Shown: positions 18,188 to 29,262 of the stretch, one piece after another
Numbering within the stretch: position 1 is the first letter of the stretch
How the letters are laid out: each line of letters opens with the position of its first letter
Assembly (NCBI GenBank): GCA_963698995.1
Contig: CAVOTD010000010.1
Location: 171,140-235,139, forward strand
Direction: 5' to 3'
Length of the DNA stretch: 64,000 nucleotides
Origin: AP-15 sp963698995
GTDB taxonomy: Bacteria; Pseudomonadota; Alphaproteobacteria; ATCC43930; CGMCC-115725
Translations under genes and position numbers: made by a program
Notes under the pieces: generated by a model
The model's input: only the letters and a program-made list of their open reading frames with translations
Told to the model about the DNA's origin: nothing
Database searches by the model: none

Positions 18188-19540
18188 ATGACGATAGCTG
18201 GAACTGCGCCGGAGGCGCTTTCCGAACTCGAGCACCGCGTGCAATTGCGGCGCGCGGTGATCGCCAGCACGATCGGGACGACGATCGAGTGGTACGATTT
18301 TTTTCTCTACAGCACGGTCACCGGGCTGGTCTTCGCCAAGCTGTACTTTCCCGGATCCGACCCGCTGGTCGGGACGCTGCAGGCGTTCGCGATCTACGCG
18401 GTCGGCTTTGTCGCCCGCCCGGTGGGGGCGGCGATATTCGGTCACTACGGCGACCGCATCGGCCGCAAGGCGGCGCTGATCGCGACGCTGTTGCTGATGG
18501 GCATCGCCACCTTTCTCGTGGCGTTTGTCCCGACCTACGCGCAGATCGGCGTCTGGGGTGCGATCATCCTGACCGTCCTGCGCTTTGTGCAAGGTATCGG
18601 GGTCGGCGGCGAGTGGGGCGGCTCGGTGCTGCTGTCGATGGAGTGGGCGCGAACCGACCAGCATCGCGGCTTTATCGCGTCGTGGCCGCAATTCGGCGTG
18701 CCGGCCGGCTTGTTCCTGGCGAATTTGGCGGCGCTGGCGTTCAGCGCGATCGCCGGCGACCAGTTCCTTGCTTGGGGTTGGCGCATTCCGTTCTTTCTCA
18801 GCATCGTGCTGGTCGGGATCGGGCTCTACATCCGGCTCGGCATTCTCGAAACCCCGACCTTCTCGCGGCTGGTCGCGGAAAACCGGGTCGAGAAGGCGCC
18901 GGTGCTCGAGGTGATCAAGCGGCAGCCCAAGGAGATCCTTCTGACGGCGCTGGCGCGTATGGGAGAGCAGGCGCCGTTCTATATCTTCACCGCGTTCGTC
19001 TTCACCTATGGAACGACGATCCTCGGGGTTTCGCGCGATCTGCTGCTGATCGCGGTGCTCACCGCCTCGGTCGTGTCGTTCTTCTCGATCCCGTTCTCGG
19101 GTTACCTGTCGGACAGGATCGGCCGCAAACGCATGTATCTGCTCGGCGCTGCGGTCACCGGGGTGTTCGGCTTCATCTATTTCGCGCTGCTCAATACGCT
19201 GGTGCCGGGTTGGATTTTCCTCGCCATCGTGCTGTCGCTGATCCCGCACGACATGATGTACGGCCCGCAGGCGGCGCTGATCGCCGAGTGCTTCACCGGC
19301 CGCCTGCGCTACAGCGGCGCTTCGATCGGCTACCAGCTCGCCTCGATCATCGCCGGCGGCCCGGCGCCGCTGATCGCGACGGCGCTGTTTGCGCAGTTCA
19401 GATCGGGTTACGCAATCGCTCTGTATATCCTAGTCTGTGCCGTGATCAGTCTCGCGGCGGCCGCGTTGTTGCCGGATTACACCAACCGCGACATCTCGCA
19501 GGAATACGACAGCACAGAGGGTTTGACGGCGCGATCATAG
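18188..19540 (+). CDS. MFS permease, metabolite:H+ symporter (MHS/ShiA-like), intact copy
   Basis: The 450-residue inner-membrane symporter has about twelve membrane segments. The family marker GTTIEWYDFFLYS is at residues 33-45. MFS motif A is GHYGDRIGRK, and the second half has the repeat SDRIGRKRMYL. Known relatives import shikimate, proline/betaine, citrate or alpha-ketoglutarate. A GGAGGA site places the start at 18188; earlier in-frame Met codons have no support. It precedes rutE and rutA, so uptake of a pyrimidine-related or organic-acid compound is possible. It has two decaying paralogues at 29.3 and 30.7 kb. Confidence 0.9.
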   Translation: MTIAGTAPEALSELEHRVQLRRAVIASTIGTTIEWYDFFLYSTVTGLVFAKLYFPGSDPLVGTLQAFAIYAVGFVARPVGAAIFGHYGDRIGRKAALIATLLLMGIATFLVAFVPTYAQIGVWGAIILTVLRFVQGIGVGGEWGGSVLLSMEWARTDQHRGFIASWPQFGVPAGLFLANLAALAFSAIAGDQFLAWGWRIPFFLSIVLVGIGLYIRLGILETPTFSRLVAENRVEKAPVLEVIKRQPKEILLTALARMGEQAPFYIFTAFVFTYGTTILGVSRDLLLIAVLTASVVSFFSIPFSGYLSDRIGRKRMYLLGAAVTGVFGFIYFALLNTLVPGWIFLAIVLSLIPHDMMYGPQAALIAECFTGRLRYSGASIGYQLASIIAGGPAPLIATALFAQFRSGYAIALYILVCAVISLAAAALLPDYTNRDISQEYDSTEGLTARS

Positions 19541-19604
19541 TGGCGGTCGTTTGGCATTTGCCTTGCGGAGCGTCCGCTAAATTATTCACTGCTGCAGGCC
19601 GGCT

Positions 19605-20192
19605 ATGGATACCAAAGACACGGGGTTGCTCGCCCTACTGTTCCGGGAAGCGCGTACCTTCTCAGCCTGGCAGGAGCGCCCGGTGGCAGAGGAAATCATC
19701 GAGGCGGCGCTGGCGCTCGCGCAACTCGGCCCGACCAGCGCCAATTGCCAACCGTTGCGGCTTTTGCTGGTCAAGAGTCCCGAGGGGAAGCAGCGGCTAT
19801 TGTCCTGCGTCTCATCGGGCAACTACCGCAAGGTGCAGACCGCACCGGTGACGGCAATCGTCGCGTATGAGGTCGCGTTTTTCGAGCATCTGCCGCGGCT
19901 TTACCCGCACACCGATGCGCGGTCGTGGTTCACCGCCAACGACGCCTTGGCGCGTGAGACGGCGTTTCGCAACTCGTCGCTGCAGGGCGCTTATTTCATC
20001 CTGGCGTTGCGCGCGCAGGGCCTCGATTGCGGGCCGATGTCGGGCTTCGACGCCGAAAAGGTCGATGCCGCATTCTTCCCCGACGGGAGCTGGCACGCAA
20101 ACTTTTTGCTGAATATCGGGTATGGCGAACGCGATGCGCTCCGGCCGCGGCTGCCTCGGCTTGAGTTCAATGAGGTCGTGAAATGGGCGTGA
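19605..20192 (+). CDS. rutE: RutE-like nitroreductase-family malonic semialdehyde reductase
   Basis: The 195-residue FMN-dependent reductase matches RutE: LAQLGPTSANCQP, SSGNYRK, APVTAIVAYE, TAFRNSSLQGAYFILALRAQGLDCGPMSGFD split over two helices, and FLLNIGYG near the end. RutE reduces the toxic malonic semialdehyde made in the Rut uracil pathway to 3-hydroxypropionate. It is followed after 182 bases by rutA, as expected for the pathway. The related genes rutB, rutC, rutD, rutF and rutG are not in the window. Confidence 0.9.
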   Translation: MDTKDTGLLALLFREARTFSAWQERPVAEEIIEAALALAQLGPTSANCQPLRLLLVKSPEGKQRLLSCVSSGNYRKVQTAPVTAIVAYEVAFFEHLPRLYPHTDARSWFTANDALARETAFRNSSLQGAYFILALRAQGLDCGPMSGFDAEKVDAAFFPDGSWHANFLLNIGYGERDALRPRLPRLEFNEVVKWA

Positions 20193-20374
20193 CAGCGCCG
20201 CTGGTCAAATTTGGGGCAGTGTGCGCGGTGAATGAGCTTTCGAGCATCCGCGCCTTCGGGGGGAAGCCCCCGTCCGTCGCAGCTCGATATTGGCATGGGT
20301 TTTGCCGACGGCGGTCCATAGAGGAGGGGATGAGGCGCCGAGGAATTTGATCTGGGCCACGAGAGGCGCACGTC

Positions 20375-21457
20375 ATGCAGCTGGGTGTCTTCATTCCGAT
20401 AGGAAACAACGGCTGGCTTATCTCCAGCACGTCGCCCCAATACATGCCAAGCTTCGATCTGAACCGGCAGGTTGTCGAAAAGGCCGAGCGCTTCGGGTTT
20501 GATTTTGCCCTGTCAATGATCAAGCTGCACGGGTTTGGGGGGCCCTCGCAATACTGGGATCACAATCTCGAATCGTTCACCTTGATGGCGGGGCTGGCGG
20601 CGGTGACCAACCGCATTCAGCTGTTCGCTTCGGTTGCCGTGCTGACCATTCCGCCGGCGCTGGCCGCGCGCATGGCGGTGACGATCGACTCTATTTCGCA
20701 CGGCCGCTTTGGCATCAATATCGTCTCCGGCTGGCAGCGGGCCGAATATACGCAGATGGGGATCTGGCCCGGCGCCGAGCATTATGCCCGCCGCTATGAA
20801 TATTGCGCCGAATACGTCACCATCATGCGCGAGCTGTGGGCGACCGGCAGGTCCGACCTCAAGGGTGCGTTTTTCACGATGGAGGACTGTCGCTGCAGCC
20901 CGTTGCCGCAGGCGCCGATCCGAATCATCGGCGCCGCACAGAGCGATCGGGGAACAGAGTTCGCGGCGCGCTATTGCGACTACAACTTCTGTGCAAGTTA
21001 CGGGGTCAACGAACCGACCCGCTTTGCGCCGAGCGTCAAGCGGCTGGTCGATGCCACCAAACGGACTGGGCGCGATGTCGGTGCGCTGATCCTGATCATG
21101 GTCATTGCCGACGAGACCGACGCCGCCGCCATGGCCAAATGGGAACATTACAAGGCCGGCACCGATCTCGACGCGATCGCCTGGCGGGATGCGCAAGCCG
21201 GCGACGACCCCAACAAGGATCCCTACGCCACACCCAATCGCCGCAGCCTCTCGGGCGATCCGATGAACCCGACGACGCACGGGGTGCTGGTCGGCTCCTA
21301 CGCCTCGATCGCTCGGATGCTCGATGAAGTCGCCGAAGTGCCGGGGGTACGCGGCGTCATGCTGACCTTCGACGATTTCGTGATCGGCATGGAGCAGTTC
21401 GGCACCCGGATCATGCCGCTGATGAGAAGCGGCAACAAGGTGCGGCAGGCGGCGTAA
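20375..21457 (+). CDS. rutA: Pyrimidine monooxygenase RutA
   Basis: The 360-residue FMN-dependent monooxygenase of the luciferase-like superfamily opens the uracil or thymine ring with O2 to give ureidoacrylate peracid. The N-terminus GVFIPIGNNGWLIS and segments such as SMIKLHGFGG, WDHNLESFTLMAGLAAVT, and MVIADETD...KWEHYKAG are near-identical to characterised RutA. It needs reduced FMN from RutF, which is not encoded here. The ABC importer genes follow after 49 bases, consistent with a nitrogen-scavenging unit for pyrimidines. Confidence 0.95.
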   Translation: MQLGVFIPIGNNGWLISSTSPQYMPSFDLNRQVVEKAERFGFDFALSMIKLHGFGGPSQYWDHNLESFTLMAGLAAVTNRIQLFASVAVLTIPPALAARMAVTIDSISHGRFGINIVSGWQRAEYTQMGIWPGAEHYARRYEYCAEYVTIMRELWATGRSDLKGAFFTMEDCRCSPLPQAPIRIIGAAQSDRGTEFAARYCDYNFCASYGVNEPTRFAPSVKRLVDATKRTGRDVGALILIMVIADETDAAAMAKWEHYKAGTDLDAIAWRDAQAGDDPNKDPYATPNRRSLSGDPMNPTTHGVLVGSYASIARMLDEVAEVPGVRGVMLTFDDFVIGMEQFGTRIMPLMRSGNKVRQAA

Positions 21458-21506
21458 ACGCGGACCGCCGCCCCCGACGCGGTATTGCAACACCAGAGGG
21501 AATTGC

Positions 21507-22827
21507 ATGTCCTTTTACATGATCGGCAAGAGCGTTTGCCCGACGGCTCGTTCCATTTCGCGGCGCAGATTGATCAAAACGGCGTCGGCGGCGGCCGGTT
21601 TTGCCGCCGGATCGGGTGCGGTCACGGGCTTTCCGACTATTTGGGCGCAAAACGTCAAAGACGTAACACTGGTCCATGCCGGGCCGCCGGTTGCCGCCAT
21701 TCCGCAGATCGGCGAGCAGGCCAGTAAGGACCTCGGCTTTACGATCCGCATGCAAGCCACTGAAAATGTGGATCTGTTGAACCGCTTCCTGTCGCAATCG
21801 AGCGCGATCGATGTCGGCGACGTCAGCATTGTTTTCATGAAATACGTTGTCGGCCGCAACGTTCTGCAGGCGATCCCGGTCAGTAAATACAAATACTGGG
21901 ATCAGACGATCCCGCTGTTCACGAAGGGCGTCTATCCGGACGGCCGCAAGGCGTCGACCCAGGGGGTGGCTCCTTACAGTGTGCTCTACGCGACCGGTCC
22001 GGATGGGCAGAAATTCGCCAAGGGGCCGAGCGATTGGCTGACCGGCGTGCCGACGATCACCAACGCCGATACGCTCGGCATCCGGCCCGATCTGGTCGGC
22101 CGGCCGATCGACCAGCTGGGCCGATCTGATCAGCCCCGAATTCAAAGGCAAGGCAGCACTGCAGGATCAGCCGACGGTCGGGGTCATCGATGTCTCGATG
22201 GCGGTCGAAGCGAGCGGCCACCTGCAATACGAGAACAAGGGAAACATGACCCGCGACGAGATCGACAAGACCATCGACCTGATGCAGGGACATCAAGAAA
22301 TCCGGCCAATTCCGCTCATTCTGGTCGACCTTCGACCAGTCGGTAAATCTGATGGCCTCGGGCGAGGTGGTGATCCAGTCGATGTGGTCGCCGGCGGTCA
22401 CCGGCGGTGCGCACTCGCGGCATCCCCATGCGTCTTTCAGCCGCTCAAGGAGGGGTATCGCGGTTGGGGTTACACGATGGCGCCGATGAAGCATCTGAGC
22501 GGACTTAAGCTCGACTGCTTCTACGAATACATGAACTGGTACATCTCGGGTTTCCAGGGCGCGTTTATTGCCCGCGAAGGCTACTATTCGTCGGTCCCCG
22601 ACAACGCCAAGAAATTCATGACCGAAGCGGAATGGGACTACTGGTACGGCGGCAAGCCGGCGGCAACCGACATCGTCGACCCATTCGGCAAGCTGGTGGA
22701 AAAGGCCGGCCGCAAGCGCGACGGCGGTGCGTTCTGGGAGCGCATGGGCAATATCGCGGTGTGGAATTCGGTCATGGACGAAGACCGCTATCTGACCCGT
22801 CGCTGGAACGAGTTCATCACTTCGTGA
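21507..22827 (+). CDS. ABC transporter substrate-binding protein (polyamine-type), frameshifted
   Basis: This is a periplasmic solute-binding protein. The N-terminus has a Tat-like signal (SRRRLIKTA followed by a small-residue hydrophobic stretch and a WAQN cleavage region). The mature part resembles the spermidine/putrescine-binding PotD class. The reading changes frame near 22120, 22285 and 22410, and then runs to the stop at 22827 with typical C-lobe sequence (GYYSSVPDNAKK, AEWDYWYGG). It overlaps the permease start as GTGA. Three lesions in one gene could be decay or consensus error. Next to rutA, a pyrimidine or related ligand is possible. Confidence 0.75.
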
Positions 22828-23750
22828 CGTCCCTTCCGGAAGCTGGTCAGCGCGGCGTCGCGCGGCCGCCGCTTCGCGCCGGCATGGCCGCGGTTGTCAC
22901 CGCGGGCGGTGTCGTGGCTGCAGGTCAGTGCGGCTCGCTTTTGTGCTGGTCGTGCTGTTCGCACTGCCGACTTTGCTGTTCCTGACGGTCAGCTTTTTCG
23001 ATTACGATCGCACCGGGATCTATCCGGCCTTCATTCTCGACAATTATCGTGACTTGCTGACCACGCCGGCGACGATCCGCGTTTATTTGAGCTCGCTGAA
23101 ATTCGCCGTGATCGTCTGGGCGATTACACTTTTTCTCGGCTTCAACATCGCCTATTTCCTGATCTTTCACGTGCGCAGCGCGGCTGTGCGCACGATCTTT
23201 TTTCTACTGTGCGCGATCCCGTTCTGGACCTCGGGGATCATCCGGGCGATCGCCTGGATCCCGTTTCTCGGACGCAACGGCGCATTCAACCAGAGCGCTG
23301 ATGATTCTCGGTGTGACTTCGCACCCGCTCGACTTTTTGTTGTTCTCGGATTTTGCGGTGATCGTGACCTATGTCCACTTGTTCACGTTGTTGATGATCG
23401 GACCGATCGCCAACTCGTTGACCAAGATCGATCCGGCTCTGATCGAGGCGACGCGTGACGCCGGCGCCAGTCGCTGGCGTACAATGGTCGAAGTCATCAT
23501 CCCGCTCTCGAAGACCGGCATCGCCCTGGGCTCGATCCTGGTGTTCACCCAGGTCATGGGCGACTATTTCGTCGTCAAGGCGATGAGCGGCGGGCAGAGC
23601 GCTTCGATCGTCTCGGCGCTGTCGACCGAGATTCAGGCGATGCAATACCCGCCTGCCTCGGCCAGCGCCGTCGTCCTAGTGATCTTTGTCGCGGTCACGG
23701 TCGCGGGCATGATGCGCGTCGTCGACGTTCGCAAAGAATTGGCGATCTGA
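22824..23750 (+). CDS. ABC transporter permease 1 (PotB-like), frameshifted
   Basis: This is an inner-membrane permease of the spermidine/putrescine importer type. After a disordered N-terminus the membrane segments run from LAFVLVVLFALPTLLFL onward. The EAA-type cytoplasmic loop that contacts the ATPase is EATRDAGASRWRTMVEVIIPLS at about 23445-23510. The frame shifts near 22930 and by one base near 23295 (an extra A between FNQ and ALMILG). The shifts are isolated single bases, so the protein would be normal if they are sequencing errors. It lies in operon with the binding protein, the second permease and the ATPase. Confidence 0.75.
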
Positions 23751-23762
23751 GGGAGCGAAGCG

Positions 23763-24628
23763 ATGCTCGCGACCCGGCAATTCCGCGCCCCCGGCGCAGA
23801 TGGCGGGCGGCCCTGGACCTTTTATGCGCTGGCCGACTCTGTTCGGCGCCTATCTGCTGTTTCTTTACGGCCCGATGCTGGTCATGTATCTGCTGTCGTT
23901 CCAGGGCCCGAACGGCGGCGTCACCTTTCCGTTGGTCGGGATCTCGACGGTATGGTTCAAGGACATCCTGCGGCCCGGTCAGATGGCCAATATACCGGTC
24001 GCTTTCGAGCGCTCGATCGCGCTAGCCTCGATCGTCAGCCTCGTCACGGTGGTGGTCTCGGTCGCGGCCGGTCTCGGGTTTCGGCGGCGCTTTCCCGGAT
24101 CGGGTCTCCTATTCTATCTGGCAGTCGCCAGTCTGGTCATGCCGAGCCTCCTCGTCGGGTTCGGCATCGGCCTCGGTTTCAAGGTGCTCGGCATTCAAGC
24201 GGATTTGTTCACCTCGGCGCTCGGCGCGCAACTCACCTGGACCTTGCCGTTCGGGCTCTTCGCGATGTTCGCCGTCGTCAACCGTTTCGACCGCTCCTAC
24301 GAGGAGGCGGCCAGCGATCTCGGCGCCAGCCGCCTGGCAGCGGCTTCTTCATGTGACATTGCCGATCCTGCTGCCCGGCATCATCGGCGTAGCCATGGGC
24401 GCGTTCACGCTGTCCTATGACGAATATGCCCGGACCACGCTGGCGATCGGCAGTCGCAATACGCTGCCGCTGGAGATTTACGCGCTGATTTCGAGCGCGA
24501 CCTCACCGACGTTGTTCGCGATCGGCACCGTCACGACCGCGGTGTCATTCTGCACAATCGGCATAACGCTGATCGTCATCTTCCGCCTTCAGCAGCGTCG
24601 CAAGGCGGCCACGACCGAACCCCGTTAG
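23763..24628 (+). CDS. ABC transporter permease 2 (PotC-like), frameshifted
   Basis: This is the second inner-membrane permease of the importer. Hydrophobic segments begin at FGAYLLFLYGPMLVMYLL, and the EAA loop is EEAASDLGASRLAA followed, in the next frame, by HVTLPILLPGIIG. The switch at about 24345 falls inside the EAA loop; another is near 23800 in the N-terminus. The C-terminus ends in a basic tail (RLQQRRKAA). A 12-base gap precedes the ATPase start. Confidence 0.75.
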
Positions 24629-24640
24629 AAGGACAATGAT

Positions 24641-25632
24641 GTGGCGCCCAAATACGACGTCGAGCTGATCGGGGTCAGCAAGCGCTACGGCGCGATGCTT
24701 GCCGTCGACAATATTTCGCTGCGCATACCGCAGGCGAGTTACTGCTGTCTGCTTGGTCCGAGCGGTTGCGGCAAGACCAGCACGTTGCGGATGATCGCGG
24801 GGCACGAGCCGATCTCCGACGGCGACATCCTGATCCGCGACCAGAACGTCACCGACCTGCCGCCCGCGAGGCGCGGCACCGGGATGATGTTTCAGAGCTA
24901 TGCCCTGTTTCCGCATCTCAATTGCCTCGACAACGTCGCCTTCAGCCTCAAGATGCGCGGCATCGGCAAGACCGAGCGGCATGCGCGCGCCCGCGAGTTC
25001 CTCAACCTCGTGCATATGGAGGATTTCGCCGATCGGCTGCCGGCGCAGCTTTCCGGCGGGCAGCAGCAGCGCATCGCGCTGGCGCGCTCGCTGATCACCA
25101 AGCCGCGCGTCCTATTGCTCGACGAGCCGCTTTCGGCGCTCGATCCGTTTCTCCGGGTGCGCATGCGAGAGGAATTGAAGCGGCTGCAGCGGCGATCTCG
25201 GCATCACCTTTGTGCATGTCACGCATAGCCAGGACGAGGCCATGGCATTGGCCGATCTGATGGTCGTGATGGATGACGGACAGATCCGCCAAGGAGGCAC
25301 GCCGCGCGACGTCTTTGAGCGTCCGGCCAGTTCCTTTGTTGCCCGGTTTATCGGCGGCCATAATGTGGTGCCCGGCGCCGGCGGGTTGACGGCAATCCGG
25401 GCCGACCGCTGCCGTCTCGGCCCGGCGGGCAGCGGTCCCTATCTGTCGGGGCGGGTGTCGGCGGTCGAGTATCAGGGCCCGCTGGTGCGTATCGCGCTCG
25501 AGACCGAGTTGGGCCAGCAAGCGACAGCTTTGCTGCCGGACAAGCTGTTCTACGCCGAGCCGGTCGAGCCGGGCGAACGGGCGACTTCTGGTCTGGTCCG
25601 AAGAAGACGTGCACGCCCTCCCCGGTGGTTGA
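24641..25632 (+). CDS. ABC transporter ATPase (PotA-like), frameshifted
   Basis: This is the ATP-hydrolysing subunit of the importer. Walker A is GPSGCGKTS, the Q-loop is MMFQSYALFPH, the signature is LSGGQQQR and Walker B is LLLDEPLSALD. The frame changes near 25195, just after the ATPase core helix KRLQR, and continues with GITFVHVTHSQDEA, which holds the switch His, then a TOBE domain. A second shift near 25580 gives the likely true end LLVWSEEDVHALPGG at 25632. Start is the GTG at 24641 with an AAGGA site. All four importer genes carry at least one shift. Confidence 0.8.
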
Positions 25633-25833
25633 GCCGGATCACCCGTCGCCACCCGGCAAGACCAGAAGAAACACCCGAACCTGGTCTCCGCGGCCGGTTC
25701 GCGCAGCACGCCCCGGGATCCCGCCGACACCTTACCCATCGTTAACCAAGAGTGGGTAGTCTGCGCAAGGCAGCGAGTTCCGCAAAAACTCGACCGGCCG
25801 GGGTTGCCGTAAACATCAGAGCGCAACGCGGTG

Positions 25834-28800
25834 ATGAGGGTGTTCACAAGATCGGGAGGGCAATACCCGTCCAACCGGCGCATCGTCCTGCTCGGTCTCG
25901 GGGTCATCATGATGACCGTCCTTGCCGCCGGCCTGACGATTTGGGATTTGCGCCAAGAGGCGATAAAGACCGACACCCAACAAGTTCAGGACCTCGGTAT
26001 CGCCTTCGCCGAGGAGACTTCGCGGACGCTGCAAGCTGTCGATCTCGTCCTCGGCGAAGCGAGGGAGCAAATCCTGCAATCGGGATTGGCTGCGCCGGAG
26101 CAGTTTGCGCAACTGTTGGCGAGCGAAGAGTGGCACAAATACCTAGTCGACCGGCTGAAGAACCTGCCACAGGCTGACGCCCTTGCCCTGGTCGGGCCGG
26201 ACGGCAAGCTGGTGAATACGTCGCGCCGTTGGCCGGCGCGGCCGACAGATTGGTCGAATCTGCGGCTTCGTCGAATATTTCCGGCTCCACAACGAGGCGG
26301 TCAGTTTTTACAGCGGACCCAAAAGGAGCCGCAGCACTGGCGCCTGGACGGTCTTGGTGGCGCGACGCGTCGGCGGTCCGGATGGCGAGTTCCTCGGTGC
26401 CGCGGTCGCGTCTATCCAAACTCATTACCTCGCAGCCTTCTTCAAGGCAGTGACGTTGCACGACGGCGGATCGACGTCGGAAACCACGGCGATGGCGGAT
26501 TGGCGGCGGCAGTCGGCGTTCATCGCGCTCAGCGCGCTGTGCGCCGTTCTCGGTTTTATCGTCCTGTTCCGAGCGCTCGGTGTCCAGCTTCGCGAGCTCA
26601 ATCAGAACCGGGCGACCCTCGAAGCTAAAACCTCCGAGCTGCAGCAGGCTGCCGACGCGCTCCGCAAGAGCGAGCGCCGCTTGACCGAAAAATCGCAGCT
26701 GCTCGAGACCACGCTCGAGCACATGGACCAGGGAATTATGGTGGTCGATGCCGACCGCATCGTGCGGCTGTGCAACCGCCGGGCGCTAGAGATCCTCGAC
26801 CTTCCCAAACAATTGATGGAGGCGCACCCGCGCTTCGACGATGTGCTGGCCTACCAATGGCGCCGCAACGAATATGGGCATGACCAGACGCTGGAGGAGA
26901 TCGTCAAGGCCCGCTCGGCGCTCGATCAACCGTGTGTTCGAGTGCGGCGCCGGCCCAACGGGCGGTTGATTGAAATCCGTGACGTGCCGCTTCCCGGCGG
27001 CGGGGCGGTCCGCACTTTTGCCGACATCACAGCTCGCAAGGCCGCCGAAGAGCAGGTCGCGACGGCGCGCGCACAGGCAGAGCAGGCGCGCGAGGCGGCT
27101 GAAAGCGCGAACCGGGCGAAATCGGAATTTCTCGCGAACATGTCGCACGAGATCCGCACGCCAATGAACGGCATTATCGGCATGAACGGATTGCTGCTGC
27201 AGACCGACTTGACGGCCGAGCAGCGCGAATGCGCGATCGCCGTGGGCGACAGCGCCGACGCGCTGCTCGCGCTGATCAACGACATTCTCGACATCTCCAA
27301 GCTCGAGGTCGGCAAGGTCGACCTCGAGACAATGGATTTCGACCTCTTCGACCTGGTCGAGTCGGCGGTTGGCCTGTTGGCGCCAAAGGCCCATGAGAAG
27401 AACATCGATATCGGCGTATTCGTCGACCCGGCGGCGCGCCTTGGGTTTTGCGGCGATCCGACCCGCCTGCGCCAGATTTTGCTCAACCTTGTCGGCAACG
27501 CGATCAAATTCACCGAGCGCGGCGGGGTCTCGGTCGAAGTAACGGTGCGCCCGGAAGTCACCGCCGAGCTGCGCCGCATTCGTTTTGAAGTCGCCGACAC
27601 CGGTATCGGGATGTCGGAAGCGGTTCGCGGCAAGCTATTCGAAAAGTTTAGTCAAGCCGACACCTCGATCACCCGACGCTTTGGCGGCAGCGGGCTCGGC
27701 TTGGCGATCTGCAAACAATTGGTCGAGCTGATGAGCGGTGAAGTCGGCGTCGAAAGTACGCTCGGTTCAGGCAGTCGGTTCTGGTTTGAGCTGCCGCTGC
27801 TTCCTGCCGTGAACCCAACTGTCGAGCGGCGCGCCTTGCCCGGCAAGCTGGCCGGACTTCACGTTTTGATCGCCGACGATGTCGAGATGAACCGGCGGAT
27901 TCTTGTCCGTCAGCTCACCGGCTTTGGCATCGAGGCCGCTGCCGTCGACGATGGGTTCGCCGCAATGGCCGAGTTGGAGCGAGCTTTTCATCGAGGTCAC
28001 CCGTTCGACCTCATCATTGTCGATCAGATGATGCCCGGCCTCTCGGGTGAGGCCCTGGCGCAGCGGGTTCGGGGCGCGCCGGGTCTCGCCGAGACCAAAA
28101 TCGTCATTGCTTCGTCGGCCGGACGGCATGGTCTCTCGGAAGACATGCCTGGGCTCGTCGACGCGGTTTTGACCAAACCGGCGCGCGAGCAGTCGCTGCT
28201 CGACGCCTTCGCCCAGCTCTTCGGTTTTGCCGGCCCGCGGCGCGCCGAACCTGCTGCAGCATTAATGCCGCGCGCCAGACCCGCAGGGCGGCCACTGCGA
28301 ATTCTGCTCGCCGAGGACAACAAGATCAACCAGCAGCTTGTCACGATGCTGCTGCGCAAGGCTGATCACGAGGTTGACGTCGCGGAAAATGGTGAGCTGG
28401 CGGTCGAGGCCGTGCGCAATGGCGATTACGACGTCGTTCTGATGGATATCCAGATGCCGATTCTCGACGGCGTACAGGCGACAAAACGTATCCGCGGATT
28501 GCCGCCGCCCAACAACGCTGTCGCTATCATCGCCCTGACGGCTCACGCCATGGCGGGCGCCAAAGAGGAATATCTCGCCGCCCAGATGGACGATTACCTG
28601 TCGAAGCCGATCGACGATGTGGAGCTTTTCACACGTCTCGACAATGTGGCAGCGGGCATTTTCGGGCGAGCCGTGAAGACGAGTCTAGTCGCACAAAACG
28701 GAATGCCGTTTATTACGATCGATCGGGCACGGCTCAAGATGATTGCCGAAGTCATGGCGGGTGAACCATTGGGCGAATTCTTCCACGTCTTTCTCAATAG

Positions 28801-29071
28801 CGCTGCACAGCGCATCCGAGATATTCGGGAGCTTATCGACCGTGATGATCTTGCGCGAGTGGGTGAGGAAGCCCACACCCTGTTCGGGACAGCCGGAAAT
28901 TTCGGGGCGGTTCGATTGAGCCGGCTCGCGGGACAATTGAGGGCTTCCTGCGACGCCGGCGACCGCGATCTCGCGCGCAGCCTCGCCGGCGAACTGGCTG
29001 AAGTCGCGGATGCGACCTCAGGGGCGATTCTCGCCTGGCTGGCGGAACGGACGGCAGAAGCCGTGGCCTGA
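25834..29071 (+). CDS. Hybrid sensor histidine kinase with two receivers and Hpt, one frameshift near 26250
   Basis: This is a membrane sensor kinase of about 1,080 residues. Two membrane segments bracket a periplasmic Cache-like region (RIVLLGLGVIMM near the start; SALCAVLGFIVLF at about 26530). A coiled linker and a PAS domain (MDQGIMVVDADRIVRLCN) follow. The HisKA phospho-His is at 27146-27148 in SHEIRTPMN. The HATPase has GNAIKF, DTGIGM and GSGLGLAI. Receiver 1 has its Asp at 28022 (IIVDQMMPG) and receiver 2 at 28445 (LMDIQMP). The C-terminal Hpt His is at 28874 (EEAHTLFGTAG). This is a full phosphorelay in one chain. The single frame change lies in the sensor part. No partner regulator is adjacent. 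Confidence 0.88.
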
Positions 29072-29262
29072 GGGCTCGGCCATTCGGCGCGGTCGAGCGG
29101 ATGCCGATTGCCCGACTGCAATAAACCAATAAATAAGAAGCGAAAGAGGGGTTTTTGCCTGGCCCTGGGCTGCTAACATCGGCACCAACAATACCTCCCG
29201 CAGCGCCGGCAGGGACATGGGGACCGGCGCTTTCGAGCCGCCGAAATCCCGGGAGGAAGCCG

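Noticed and set aside
16620..19249. A long minus-strand reading over 17615-19249 covering the VOC gene and much of the MHS permease
   Set aside because: Only its last 137 codons have homology; the rest is the reverse of a well-supported permease gene in GC-rich DNA.
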